A DNA stretch of 64,000 nt from Chaunax sp. Z400 (taxonomy: Eukaryota > Chordata > Actinopteri > Lophiiformes > Chaunacidae): assembly GCA_037577475.1 (NCBI GenBank), contig JBAGJB010000222.1, forward strand, positions 1-64,000, read 5' to 3'. Made by a program: the position numbers and the translations under genes. Of the stretch, positions 34,068 through 47,334 are shown one piece after another; positions within the stretch are counted from its first letter, which is position 1; every line of letters starts with the position of its first letter. The notes beneath the pieces were generated by a model. That model did not search any database, was not told where the DNA came from, and worked only from the letters and a program-made list of their open reading frames with translations.

Positions 34068-36220
34068 ATGTCTGGACGTGGAGGCAAGGTAAGAATACCA
34101 GGAAATACGTTTTTACTTACCGACCAGATTACTGCTGTTTGTTGCTAAAGCTACAGATTAACCAATGTATTATTTTATGATTTTCAGCGTTTTCAACTCA
34201 TATATAATAAATATAGGCTTTATTTCATCGTATAAATGTGGTTTCCACTCATATATTTTCTATATAGGGACAAATACATTTCCTACAGTGTGATATTAAA
34301 CAGATGGATGTTTTTGCTCATTCTGGACAGACTTTTGACAAGGACGTGAGGAGGGCCCCCAAACACCGGGAGCCCCGTCCTGGTGTCTCGCAGCAGCTGC
34401 TTCAGGACAACATCCGCCTGAAGAAGAGACAGTCGGACATGAAGGAGTCCAACACCAAGCTGCGGGCTGACCTCCGGTACGCTGATGGGGAGATCCGACA
34501 GAGAGACCATGACATCCTGTCTCTCCAGCGTCAGCTGTCCGCCCTGGAAGCCCAGATGACAGAAGAGGTCCAGGTCTTCCAGCAGGAGAACCTCAAGCTA
34601 CAGGTGAGCTCATATTTTACATCCCAACTACTATTTACTAGACTTCAGATCACAGCTGCAGTTTGAAATTGAATTGGCCAGAAAAAATCAGGACGAAATT
34701 TAATGTGTATTTTGTAAACTAATGTACCCAAAAAGTGATGAGCAAATGGCTAAAAGCTGTTAGCTGCTAGCTAATGAAAGAGCTATGCTGGTAGAGCTAG
34801 GCTGGCTAATGAAAGAGCGAGGCTAGCTAATGAAAGAGCTAGGCTAGCTAATGAAAGAGCTAGGCTGGCTATTGAAAGAGCTAGGCTAGCTAATGAAAGA
34901 GCTAGGCTGGCTAATGAAAGAGCTAGGCTGGCTAATGAAAGAGCTAGGCTAGCTAATGAAAGAGCTAGGCTGGCTAATGAAAGAGCTAGGCTGGCTAATG
35001 AAAGAGCTAGGCTGGCTAATGAAAGAGCTAGGCTAGCTAATGGTTCAGCTACAGAGTTGGGTGAAAAACAATGAATCACAGACTAAAGGCCTTTCCAACT
35101 AGTTGTATTATTACAAGCTCCAATATATTTCAGAGTTTAAGTATTTCTAGCAGTTGAAAAGATCTTAATCAAATCACAATTAATATGTATTATTACAGAG
35201 CAAGGCATCACAATAAATGATTAAGATAAGATACACTTTATTGTCCCACGAGGTGAGAAATTTGTCTTAGGCTTTTCACCCATGCTGCAGCCATAAGATA
35301 CACATTACATACAGAAGATATATAAACATAAATATATTCAAGCAGTAAGAAATACTAAAAGTTAACATTGTCTAATGTCAAACATCATATCATACCCAGT
35401 CAGACATTTTCCCAAAAACTCAATGCCTTATCTGCTACTGTTCAAAAGTTTAAAAATTAAACAAACGATTAATTATGTGTTATTAGAAAATACAGACATT
35501 TAAATCCCTGTATACTTTCCTGGCTACAGCCACTAGGGGGCTCAGTGAACCCCTGAACCAACAGGAAAGCTTTATAAGTGAAATCAAACATGCTGTTTTT
35601 TTTCTTTTCAGACTGTCTTGAAACAAAAGCCAAAGAGGAAGACCACCCCACCTCGTGCACAGCGACGAGCCACTAGACCTTCAAGCTGGGAACCTACAGT
35701 CCACCAAAGAACCCAGCGCAAGCTTGAAGATTGGAGCTTTCACCCCAAGAAGCCCATCATTATCCTGGGGGACTCAAATCTCGCCCGGGTCCCTGGATTT
35801 TCTGATGCAAACATTCAGATAGACAGCTATCCAGGGGCCCAATTTTTCCATCTGACCGAGATGCTCAGGAGGCTTCCCCCAAACAAGTCTGTGGAGAAAC
35901 TGGTGTTGTCAGCAGGCCTGAACAACTGTCTCCGAAAGCAAACGACTGAGAGCATGGTCCAACAACTCGACGATTTGTTGAACATGGCCGAGGAAAAGTT
36001 TCCCAACGCTGAACTTTATGTACCAGTCATTAACTTTTGCGAGAGACTGGACAGAAAGCAGAAGGAGCAACTGGTGAACCTGAACAAGTACATTGAGGAC
36101 GACTGCATCTTTCTGTCAGGACTTGATCAGGTGCACTTCAGGACTCAGCCAAGAGACCCTGTTCACTGGACACCCAAGACAGCTGATCTCATGATCCAGC
36201 ACTGGCTCGATCAGTTATAG
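34068..36220 (+). CDS. Coiled-coil/SGNH-hydrolase-like protein with histone-like N-terminus, copy B (complete, 3 exons)
   Basis: Exons are 34068-34088, 34331-34603 and 35612-36220, all with GT-AG borders and phase 0, giving 300 residues. Exon 1 encodes only MSGRGGK, close to the SGRGK start of histones H4 and H2A. Exon 2 (residues 8-98) is a basic then heptad-rich region with many Leu, Gln and Arg, a clear coiled-coil candidate. Exon 3 (99-300) starts with a Lys/Arg/Pro-rich linker that could be a nuclear signal, then the SGNH-like domain: GDSN at 151-154 (nucleophile Ser153), GLNN at 200-203, DPVH at 280-283 (Asp280, His283). All catalytic positions are present, so activity is plausible though unproven. 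No signal peptide or membrane segment is seen. The ATG follows a short 5' leader downstream of a TATA box, which supports this start. The domain ends naturally before the TAG. I do not recognise a named gene. Confidence 0.74.
34768..35043 (+). repeat. 21-bp minisatellite, copy B
   Basis: Same array as in copy A with the same number and order of variant units, including one unit with GCTATTG in place of GCTAATG. This array has not changed since the duplication, unlike others in the unit. Confidence 0.93.
35224..35383 (-). mobile_element. LINE 3'-end fragment, copy B
   Basis: Duplicate of the fragment at 641-800, in the same intron position of the complete SGNH-like gene. Confidence 0.5.
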
Positions 36221-38476
36221 GTCTCCTTCAGCCGCTAAATCCTCCCAAACCAGCAGGTAAGAAACATTTATTGTCTTACTATTCTCCCTCTGGGTTCTGA
36301 GAGACAGGTTCACTTTTTAACTCCATTGTCTTCTCATGTATTTTTTCTCAATTTAGTACCGAGGAGGACCTCCAGCCCCTCTTCTCACCCATCCTCTGTG
36401 AGGACCCCTGCTATGGTCTCTGTGACAACCACCAGCCTTTCTCCTACTCCATCCTCTATGTGGAGCCCTAACCCTGTTCTACACCACAGCCTGGCAGTAT
36501 AGCCTCTGTAAGTACAGCAGTGTTTATTCATTGGTCTGTCTCTGTTGTAAGTCGTCTTTACTGTTGCATTTATTTATGCAGTTAACTAATTTTCGTTTGT
36601 TGTTGTCGTCTTCCAAACAGGTTGAGCCTGTAGGGGTTCAGCCAGTCACTGCTGGGGCTTCAATTTCTTTCTGGTTGTCAAGTGAGATGAGCAAGTCCAT
36701 CCCTGTGCAGGACCAGAGGTGGATTTACCAACACCGTCTTTCAGTCTGGCACTGCAGCCAGACTTGAACCTTTGGTATGAGCCTCCTGTTCCAGCCCTCA
36801 TCTACCACCAGACACCACATGGAACACTATCTTGGAGAGTGTGCTGACTTTGTGGATCGGCCCAGCCTCATCCCAGTGATCTGCCAGGTTCCTCCAGAGC
36901 CCACTGACATCTCCACCAATCACTGACTGCTATCTATGTACGGCAAAGACTTCCTCTCCCGCATGGACCACATCAAGGATCGGGGTACTGAGCCAGTGAT
37001 GAGCAGGTCCTCATCTCTGCTCACCTACTCTGGGATTTGACCCACAGTGTCAACACCAACAGCTTGAAGGTGATTGGCCGGGGATTTGTGACAACCTTCA
37101 GACCACCTGAAAAATACTCTGGTATGTCAAATTGATTTCTGGCTACATAAAACCTTTTCTTTGTGGCTGTTCTTAAATTCTTAAATACATTTCAATTCAA
37201 CCAGGCTTTATTTTTGCTAATCCCATAGCCAAAGCTAACCAAACACTGAGCTGCTCATAAACTGATATCCATGACCTCTGCTTCTTTCCAGCCTGCTGCT
37301 TCTTTGTCCCAGCCTGGTATCTCCTCCCAGCCTGGTATCTCCTCCCAGCCTGGTATCTCCTCCCAGCCTGGTATCTCCTCCATGGCTGCTGCCTTCTCCC
37401 AGCCTGGTATCTCCTCCATGGCTGATGCCTCCATGCCACAACCTAGTGTCTCCTCAGAGGTGGACTCATCATCTCCTGATGAGTCTGGTATGTAAAAACA
37501 TAATTATGTGTTAAGAAACCATTCTATCTGCACTGAGCTCCACTTCTTAGATTTTGTTGCTCATCTCATCTCTGATTTTTTCAGACTAGATGATTCTGGT
37601 GTTCCAGGCATGGACAGAGTTGACAGCTTGGCAGAGTATCTGGTGGAGCTGAGAACAGAGACTGACTGTAGCTTTCACAAACCAGCAGGTTAGAAACATT
37701 TATTGTCTTACTATTCTCCTTCTGGTTTCTGTGAGACAGATTCACTTTTTAACTCTATTGTCTTCTCATGTATCTCCTCTAAATTTAGTGGCTAAGAGGA
37801 CCTCCAGCCCTTCTCCTACTGTTCTACACCCCAGCCTGGCCGTATAGCCTCTGTAAGTACAGCAGTGTTTATTCATTGGTCTGTCTCTGTTGTAAGTCGT
37901 CTTTACTGTTGCACTTATTTATGCAGTAAACTAATTTTTGTTTGTTGTTGTCTTCCAAACAGGGCGAGCCTGTAGGAGTTCAACCAGTCACTGCTGGGGC
38001 ATCAACTTCAACAAGTCTCTTGGAAAATCCATGCTTCTCCATCTCCTTCCAGCCTGCTGCCTCCTCCATGGCTTCTGCTTCCTTCCAGCCTGCTGCCACC
38101 TTCCGTCCTGGTATCTCCTCTATGGCTGACACCTCCTCCCATCTTGGTGTCTCCTCCATGGCTGACGCCTCCTCCCATCCTGGTGTCTTTTCCATGGCTG
38201 CTGCCACCATGCCACATCCCATCTCCTCAGAGGTGGATTCATCATCTCCTGATGAGTCTGGGGTATGTGAAAACATTTGCTGCCAGACACCAGAGCAGGC
38301 TTGACATGGGAAGGTTCAGGTCTCCCAAGAAGAAGCAGGAGTTCACTTCAGGGGTGCAGACTGTGAAGAAGCATGCATTCACCAGCACTGCCTCGCTTGC
38401 CCAATGGACAGTGTGGCAGCATGGTTGTGTTTCGTGTAGAGAGAGAGAGCTCATTATTCCAGGTGTTTTGTGTTAA
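36221..38476 (+). pseudogene. Decayed Ser/Ala/Pro-rich exons, copy B
   Basis: Same blocks as at 1638-3904. The internal duplicate pair is 36245-36683 and 37680-38012. An 11-bp stretch present in copy A at about 3245 is missing near 37828, within an exon-like block, which would shift its frame. Such a change fits a block no longer under coding constraint. Confidence 0.45.
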
Positions 38477-38719
38477 GAACTGATTGGAATAATGAACTCT
38501 CTCTCCCTACTCTAACACAACCAGGCTGTGGCACAGTGTCCAGATGGGATCTCATCAGTAAGGATGAGATTATTATCATCACCATTATTATTTTTACTAT
38601 TATTATCATCATCATTATTAATATCATTATTATCAGCGTAGTTATGTGTAGGTATTATAGATACTGCATAATGTAATTTTCTTTTAGCTATTATTGTTGT
38701 TGTGGTTGCACATGTTGTT

Positions 38720-38909
38720 GTTGTCTCTCTCTCTTTCTCTCTCTCCACCTATCCTCCCTATCTCTCTCTCTCTCTCTCTCCACCTATCCTCCCTATGTCT
38801 CTCTCTCTCTCGCTCTCTCTCTCTCCACCTATCCTCCCTATCTCTATCTCTCTCTCTCTCTCTCGCTCTCTCTCTCTCCACCTATCTTCCCTATCTCTCT
38901 CTCTCTCTT

Positions 38910-38953
<44 letters not shown>

Positions 38954-38994
38954 CACCTATCCTCCCTATCTCTCTCTCTCACTCTCTCTCTCTC
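38720..38994 (+). repeat. (CT)n tract, copy B
   Basis: Same tract as at 4148-4414, with a slightly longer central CT run and a CACTCT interruption near the end. Confidence 0.92.
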
Positions 38995-39180
38995 ACCCCA
39001 ACCGGTCAAAGCAGAGGGCCGTCCACCATGAGTCTCGGATCTGCTCGATGGTTTCTACCTGTAAAACGCAGTTTTTCCTCGCCACTGTCGCCAAAGTGCT
39101 TGCTCATGGTGGAGTGTTGGGTCTCACAAAGAGTCGGTTTGACCTGCTCTTATTGAAAAGTATAAATAATGTAAACGAAT
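38995..39180 (+). mobile_element. Fish dispersed-repeat 3' fragment, copy B
   Basis: Duplicate of 4415-4600 with one visible change (AAAACGCAG against AAAAGGCAG). Confidence 0.5.
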
Positions 39181-39488
39181 AAAGAAATAAATAGATAAAT
39201 AAATAATTAAATAATTAAATAAATAAATAGATAAATAAATAAACAAGTAGATGTATATATAAATAAATAGATAAATAAATAATTAAATAAATAAACAAGT
39301 GGATGTATAGATAAATGAATAGATATATAAATAATTAAATAAATAAATGAACAAATAGATAAATAAGTAAATAAATAAACAAACAAATAGATAAATAAAT
39401 GAATAGATAAATAATCAAATAAATAAATACATGGCTAGATAAATAGATGGATAATTAAATAAATAATAGATGGATAAATAAATAAATA

Positions 39489-39530
<42 letters not shown>

Positions 39531-39815
39531 TTTGTATTTGTTTATTATATATATATTATATTAAATTATTATATTAAATTATATAGTATACTATATATTA
39601 TATATTAAATTATATAGTATATTATATATTATATATTAAATTATCAAATTATATAGTATATTATATATTATATATTAAAATATATAGTATATTATATATT
39701 AAAATATATAGTATATTATATATTATATATTAAATTATATAGTATATTATATATTAAATTATATAGTATATTAAATATTAAATTATTATATCATATTATA
39801 TTAAATTAGAATTAT
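39177..39815 (+). repeat. TAAA/TAGA tract, (AT)n and AT-rich minisatellite, copy B
   Basis: Same as 4597-5245; the (AT)n run is about 10 bases shorter. Confidence 0.92.
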
Positions 39816-41017
39816 CTGTTAATCCACCCTGCCCTTTCTACATGTGGATGTCTTGATTCCACTCTGTATTGAATGTTTTTTAGAATGATTGATTGTTAGA
39901 CTCTACATTCTCTCCTACTCAGCTCTAAATATAAATTGGAATCATATTCAAATTTACTATAGAAACAATTTTAAATAATTTGATACTTCTTGATGAAATA
40001 AATACTTTATACTGTATGTGTAAGATTTTGGCTGTTTTTCTCATTGATCCCTCATTGATTTCTCATTCTCATCATCCCATTGCAGATTTGAGTTTGAGTT
40101 TTTTGGTCCTTCTAGGCTGCCATCATTGGTCAGCAGTCACTATTATTATTACCTACTACTTTCCACAGAGCATAGAAAGTATGTGGTGAGTCGTTTTACA
40201 TGTTTTATGTTAAATTTGTGAAGTAAAAATGGATTGTTTGAAAAGATCATCTTATCACTGTTCAGTTGATGATGTTAATTATATATAAAGTAATTTAGGA
40301 GTCAAAAATCAATTTAAAGAGAATCTCTTTCTTGTTTTGTTTTTTACTGTAGAACAAAACGGTCACCAAATTGGTTAAATTCAGTTTAGTTTAGTCCCTT
40401 AATTACAGAAACTTGTTTTTTCAGGCTGGTCCCTGTTGTCTGGCTAAAGTGGAATAATCTATATAAATGGTGAAGAACATTAAACAGTGTCTGATTCCTG
40501 AAACTAATATTATTTCTTCTGATTTTTTTCACCCTTTTTCTGGTCAAAGGACACAAGCACTTTATTTTCACTGGAGCATAGAGGTCAGTCAAAGCAGTCT
40601 GCTAAAAAGTTACTAAATATCTGGTTTCTGAGGCTAAATGTCTCCATGTTGTTGGATTAGTAGTTTCCAGGTTTGCTAATTTAGCCTTGAATTAACGTTT
40701 ACAGTCACAAGCAGTAAAACACAGCTAGCACAGGCTCATATTGTAGGTTAGTGAAAGTGATGCACTCTATTGATTCAGTGATGTTATGACATAAATATGG
40801 CTCTAATAAATTACCTTCAGAGGACAGAAATTGTCACAGACAGAGTTGTGAGGATCCAAATGCAGACATGTGACAGAGACACTGGGAGCTTTTCAGAGAT
40901 TTAGTAATCAACAAACTAGTAAACAGTCCAAGGTCAAAAAACCAGAAAGGCAGTCCACAACAGGGGCAACAATACTGTCATCTACGTACAGTATATGTGT
41001 TTGGAGTGTCTGTAAAA

Positions 41018-41363
41018 CTATACCCTACAAAAATATAAACGCAACACTTTTGTTTTAGCTCCAATTTTTCATGTGTTGAAAGCAAAAATCTAAAATTTTC
41101 TATGCACACAAAAGGCCTGTTTCTCTCAAATTTTGTTCACAAACTTGTTTAAATCTGTGTTAGTGAGCACTTCTCCTTTGCCGAGATAATCCATCCACCT
41201 GACAGGTGTGGCATATCAAGATGCTGATTAGACAGCATGATTATTGCACAGGTGTGCCTTAGGTTGCTCACAATAAAAGGCCACTCTAAAATGTGCAGTT
41301 TCATCACACAGCACAATGCCACAGATGTCGCAAGTTTTGAGGGAGCGTGCAATTTTTCTGATA
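41018..41363 (+). mobile_element. DNA-transposon end fragment, copy B
   Basis: Duplicate of 6455-6800 without visible change. Confidence 0.4.
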
Positions 41364-41397
41364 AAAAATGTTCAGAATGTTAACGGAAACACTGAAG

Positions 41398-41723
41398 GAC
41401 CTGAGCTTCCTAAGAGAGTAAAGTCAGTTCAGGCCCTTCTTGTAAGTGTGGTGCGTTTATGGTCCAGGTACATTCCCAGGTATTTGTAGGACTGAACCAT
41501 GTCGATGTCCATCCACCCCGGATTGAGACAGGAATAAGAGGTGACTTCCACTTTCTGAAGTCAACCACCAGCTCCTTTGTTTTCTCAATGTTCAGTAACA
41601 GGTGGTTATTTTCACACCAGTCTACAAAAGCTCCAAAGACACTCCCCTACTCTCCCTCCTCTCCCCCTGTCAGACATCCCACTATAACCCTGTCATCAGA
41701 GTACTTCTGTAGATGGCGTGATG
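41398..41723 (-). mobile_element. LINE reverse-transcriptase fragment, antisense, copy B
   Basis: Duplicate of 6835-7160. A single base change nearby (CTCCACC to CTCTACC at about 41733) lies just outside it. Confidence 0.65.
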
Positions 41724-41847
41724 GCAACACTCTACCAATGCTTTGGGAACCATTTCATTTTTTACACATACTCAGACATGACAGATCCTCAAGATCCTCA
41801 GATCAACAAGATCAGATCCTGATGTTCTCAAAGTGTTTCTCCTCAAA

Positions 41848-42068
41848 AGAGCTACAGGTAGAGCTCAGAAGGATAAGCTGCAGACACTTAGTGTTATGAG
41901 TTTATGGATTCAAAACTCAGTTCCCACATTTAGAGGTTTTTTCCAGTGCAGTGTGAATAATAAATAGAACTTCCGACCACATTCTATAGAGCTGGAGGTA
42001 TAGCTCAGTGAGATGAGCTACAGGCGTTAGATGGTTGGCAGTTTAGGATCAAATCCCAGCACTTAGGT
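41848..42068 (+). repeat. Two tRNA-derived repeat units, copy B
   Basis: Duplicate of 7285-7505. Confidence 0.6.
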
Positions 42069-42098
42069 GTCTTTTAAGTGTTTTTGCCTCAGTATTGA

Positions 42099-43273
42099 CG
42101 ATGATAAATATAACATTTGCGCAAAAAAAGTTTTAGCTCAGGGAGGTGGGATCCTGACCCGCAATCCTGGAAAGCAGGTTCGAATCCCGGCTGTCTCGTT
42201 CTTTCAAAATGTAGCTTCTGTTTGACACAGCTGAGCTTCAAGAGTCTGAGGTTGACGGTTCAAATCCTGATGTTCAGATGAGTCTCTGCGTTTTGTCCTC
42301 TGAAGTTTGAAATGTCAGAAGTAGAACAGGAACAATTGTTCTGTCCAGTCTAGAGGAAACCTGACCATAGCATAAAAATGTGACTCCTCTTTCCAAACTC
42401 CAAGGATGACCAGTGTCACAACAATCAAGTCCAAACAGGATTTATTTACATTTCTTTACAAAGATACAAGTTTCAAATGTTTACAGCAACTTCATTTAAC
42501 AAAGTGAAGGACAGAAAATACACGAAACTTCACTTCCAAACATAAAAAAGAGAAAATCAAAAAGGGTTTCCTTCCTGTTACAGCAATACAGAATATTTAC
42601 AATATATACAAAAGAAACTTCACTACAACAATCATCTAATCACCAATTAGCACAAAGTGATGAGGCAGACAGGAAGAGGAGGAGTCACTGATGGGATCCA
42701 CAGCTGTGTTAATGAGGCGCCATCAGTCTCCTGTCCAATCAGCAGCCTCCAGGTGTAACTCTGAAACAACAGAACAAAGTGCCAGCATCAGGAGAACAAA
42801 AAAAAACTAAATAGCAAATACAAGTAGACCAATTTTATCTGTCTTTTTGTCAGACTGAGAACATCTTGCATGATTTTGTTTGATATTTTTTTTAACTGTG
42901 AGCAACACTTCAAATGCAGAAAAGCTAATTATCTGAGCAGTGAGACGTTTTTCTCCACGAGGGTCTGAGATGTGTTCACAGCAACAGGGAAAAACCGACC
43001 AACAAATGTTACCTAAACTATGAGCCACTCTGCAAAAACGGGATCTCTGTTGCGTCACATGAACTCATTTGGAACACTTGGCAGCGTAATGGCGCACGCA
43101 GGAGGACAGGACGAGTCGGGGCAGCAGGAGCGACAACAGTAGGATTTTCTTTTACTTTTCATTCTGTGGAATCGGGAAACACGTTTTTTAAAGCCAAATC
43201 ATTCACAAGTACAAAATCAAGCCCGTCAGAAGGCAGTCGATCCCGCACAACTCCTCTAACTGTGCGCCGTGTC
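42099..43273 (+). repeat. 1.2-kb dispersed repeat, copy B
   Basis: Copy B counterpart of 7536-8710, almost unchanged. Confidence 0.7.
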
Positions 43274-44696
43274 ACGCGTAAAACTCACTACACCAAGATA
43301 TCAGACCCACAGAATGATTTTTCAGAGATAGAAAGGACCCACATAACGCCGAGATGAAGGGTTGATTTGCCCGTCTCTCACCCTGTCCGCTTAACTGACA
43401 GTCGGAGAAAGGACAACGTGCGTAATGAACGGCAAAAAGTCACCTCACTCACAGAAATATCTAAGCCTAATTCTTAAGATTTATGTATTTTAATTACATG
43501 TAAATTTTCCATGAATTTCAATTACATAATTTCAACATAAATAAACTAATAAACTTTATGCGATTCATATTTGTCACTAAAACATGAATGAAATAAGTAA
43601 AAGTGAGATTTATGTAATAGTTCGAATAAACTTTATGTGTTTTAAATACATAATAAACAGCTTTATGTATTTTTATTCAATAAATGCAATTTGTTTCAAT
43701 TCAATACAAATATGCTTATTAATCAGAATGAATACGTTTAATGTCTTTAAAATACTTAATAACTATGTTTATGCAATAAACTGAATTTATTCTAAATGCA
43801 TTCTATTTATATACTTTTTTTAAATAAACCCAATTTAATTTTTTGTTTTAATTATATATTTTTTTTAAAATTATATATTTTTTCTGTTCACCATACATTT
43901 ACAATCTGTTATTAAAATACATACAAGAACAGTCAGACCACCAATAAACTTGTTTCACAGTTTATTTGTTGTGAACTCCAGTGCAAAACTCATAATATGA
44001 ATGTCTTCAAATCCCAATAAAAACATGTATCGCAAAATATACATATAAAAATAGAGTGCCATCTTTTTTGGTTTTGGATCAGTCAATACTACAGTGGCGC
44101 ACAAGGGCAAACGAGCTGCAACTTAAGAAACCACATGCAAATAGACAAAACACAAGAAAATTAAGAAGACATCAATTTGACAACACATGCACAGCATTTA
44201 GAAAATGTGCTGCAAAACCACAACACAACAGAAGTGTTTACAAAGGACACATAAAATGATGCATCCCTGGGTGCGCCTTTTCTAATACTGCATTTAAAGA
44301 ATAGAACAGATTTAAAACACAAACATTTCATTTGTTGTTTTCATCTGACACGTTACGCTTACCTTAACTTCTGGATCGTGCGGTCATGTGACTTAGAATA
44401 AAACCTTAATTAACATTGTGGGAATACAACAACACAGTACCTAAAGCTAAACAAGGTGTATTATACTTACTTAAAAAACTCTTATTCACCACCACACATT
44501 TTGACTTCTAGTGTACTGTAAACTCTTTCAAGAACTGCAAGCAAGGTTGAATAACCATCACTCTGTTAACTGAAACACCTCACAGACAAAACAGTGTTGA
44601 CCAAACAGGCCATCTAGGCCTGTAACAATAACTACTTTTGTTGGAAACTAAGTGAACAAGTACTTACAACAAGTCAACCACAGAGGGAAAACTCCA

Positions 44697-47334
44697 TTAC
44701 CGGAGCATCTTAATTTTCAGTGCTTGGACTTTTGGTGAAAGCTTGGTCGTGTCCAGTTCCGTGAGGACTTTCTGAAACACTTCGAAAAGGCACTTCAGGT
44801 CCTTTGGATAGCTTAAGTTCAGTGCATAAATGAGTCCAAAGAGCATCACACATCCATGGGTGACACTCTGAAGGTTCTGCAGAACTTCAGTGCCTTCAAG
44901 CACAACACCTACATCTGCAGGTTTGTCTTCTGGACTAGCGCCCTCCACCCGAATAACATGTATGCCCATCGTTGTCTCAGGAATCAGCGCCTCAGCCTCT
45001 CTGGGTTCACTGTCCTGGAGGACAAACAAAGAGAACAATGAGCTGCTGATCACATTGGGATATTCAGAATTTAAGGCACACTGTTTCACAAACTTACAAA
45101 TATGTTGAACCATTCAAATGCAAAATAACGCCACGATTTCAAAACCACACAAAACAGTCAGGAAGACCCAATAACTGGCCTTTCATTTCTGTCAAACCAG
45201 TTTGCAATGACCTCAACTTACCATTGCTGCCTATAAAGTTTGCCACCAAGAGTACTTTAGTAAACCTGCAAGCCAACAAAAACTGCATACATTGTGATCC
45301 TTCAAAAAGTTAAATACTCCCCCACAGTCAGATGTTAGTGTTTACTTTGGTAAACTAGGCCTACGCTGTTATCCAGACAGCAAGGGTATATCCCCGAAAG
45401 CCAATCCCCCTCCATTGTACAAGCAATTCCCCTGATTGAACTCCTAAAATTAAATGTGAAGTTATGTCTGAAAAACAGTGTTTTTCATTAAAAAAAGCTC
45501 CTCCTAGTGAGTAAAATATGAACTATTAGACTAAAATTAAACATATACAAATAAATACAAGATAGACCTCCTCAAATTGCACCAAATTTGGACAAAATCA
45601 GAGGAACGGTTGAGAAATTAAGGCCCCTATATTTCTGAGATAAAACTCTCCCAAGTGTCAGAAATATGGAACCAACCTTTCCCTAAATCAACCCAGTTCT
45701 TCCTCGCACTAAGGTCTATGAGGGTATAAAATCTGAAAATGATACATGAAATAGTTTGAGTTATCGTGTGATACAATATAATTATGAAAAAGGAAGCCTG
45801 TTATTTAATCCAAATTTGGTGAATATGAATTGACTCGGAGTATTATCTTGTATATATCAAATTTTACTCTAATAGTTCATATTTTACTCCTTACTCCCTA
45901 TTTTTACTCCAAAATGTACACTTTGTATTACCAATTGCTTCATATTTTCCAGAGTCATTTACATGTGAGAAGCTTCTCGTTTGGTTTATAAGATCAATAA
46001 TGCTCCACACTGAAAGCTGCATAGTTCAGTCTTTTAGTACACACTTCATGCACATAGGCAAAGCTAGACTGGGGTGCCTTTGAGGAAAGTAACAAAACTA
46101 TCAATGAAAATATATCCACAACACATATACAAAATTAAGACAGTAGGTTGCCAAACACTCACCACGTATTCCTTGACCAGTGTCTCCATGTCTTCATTAA
46201 GGTGGACACCTGAGCTCCTCAGGACACAGCCTCGTTTGGTGTGTAGGTCTTCATTCTGAAAAGAAAAAAATACATTAATCACAGCATTGAGCAGTTGTAT
46301 CATATGTGCCTTAAAAGGGTTTTCCAACTTGAAAATGTACATGGACAATCTACATATATGCATGGATACCGGCTATTGCGGCCATAGAGGATATGCTTCA
46401 GCCTGAAATGTTTTTAGCAGCTCATACCTGGAAGATACTGTGATGCCACACACTTGAGATGCCACTGCCACATTTACATACAGCATCTGTGAACAAAGGA
46501 AAAGAGGAATTTATCAGTTGTGGAGAAGAACATACGGATAGAAAAACAAAACACAAGCAATCTCCTTTAAAAAAACCAAAAAACCAAATATGATTTACAG
46601 CACACTACCTGCAAAAAAAAATAAAAAACATATCAAACCCTAGGTCAAACAATGCAAATATGTTTTTAAGTATGCAGTAGACATGCTAATGTTGCTCATG
46701 TTAATGCTTGTACTGTTGATTCAAAATATGTTTCATCCTTAGTCATCTGATGTATTTAACTTTCTATGTATTATCATGCTCAGTGCCTTTTTAGCCTACA
46801 TACTTACAAAATCCAAGAGGTTCCCCCTGCATAGACGATGTCCAAAATCAGCGTAATGTTATGCTTCAAAGAATTCTGAATCTGTAGAAAGACAAAAACA
46901 ACATGCATTAAACACATTGTATTACCAAAATCACCCTCTACTCTTTTTTAAAAACGTTTTCAATGTTGTAACCCATCAGATTCTGTTACCTGCCATGTTG
47001 GGAAGCAGTAGGCCTACCTGGATCCTAAGCTTAATGATCAATAGCACAATGAAAAAACACTTCAATACAATAAAAATTAAATTTTAATATGTACAATCCA
47101 GTTACTTAAAAGCTAATTTAACTAAACCAAGGCCTACTAAGGTGGAAGTACATTTATTTTATATTTCATAATTCTGCTCAAACAATTTGAAATGTAGGAT
47201 TTTACTTGTAAAAACTTACAAATACATTGTGATTAATTACTTACGGTAGCTCCGATTCTGAACAACCTCTTGTAACACAGCAGGTCAGAGAATCCGAGTC
47301 CGCCAAAGCCAAATACGGTGGAACAACCCGCCAT
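44697..47334 (-). CDS. Uncharacterised fish-expanded family protein, minus strand, copy B
   Basis: Exon-like blocks are 44697-45014 (terminal), 46163-46255, 46428-46486, 46808-46881 and 47245-47334. Predicted residues match copy A. The intron between 46486 and 46808 has gained 11 bases of A-rich sequence near 46620. The phase problem between the 5' blocks and the rest is the same as in copy A, so it predates the duplication or reflects a real splice form I cannot see. Confidence 0.5.
45509..45889. mobile_element. Short inverted-repeat element (MITE-like), copy B
   Basis: Duplicate of 10947-11327, with both 30-bp arms preserved. Confidence 0.6.

Larger units (their letters stand above)
1..34583 (+). 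repeat. Tandem segmental duplication, copy A (unit about 34.6 kb)
   Basis: The sequence from base 1 reappears from base 34584 in the same order and orientation. The offset is 34583 at the start, drifts to 34562-34573 by 13.5 kb, to 34271 after the large minisatellite and to 35777 after the 9-bp minisatellite; each step coincides with a repeat or a small indel. Unique stretches differ only at scattered single bases. The last 6.4 kb (28223-34583) has no partner inside the window because copy B runs off the end. The true edges of the duplicated unit cannot be placed, since base 1 lies inside an exon. Confidence 0.97.

Noticed and set aside
34304..34666. Start of the coiled-coil exon at the ATG-like frame beginning MDVFAHSGQ
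   Set aside because: These codons lie in the intron before the CAG acceptor at 34330; the phase-0 join to the MSGRGGK exon explains the protein start better.
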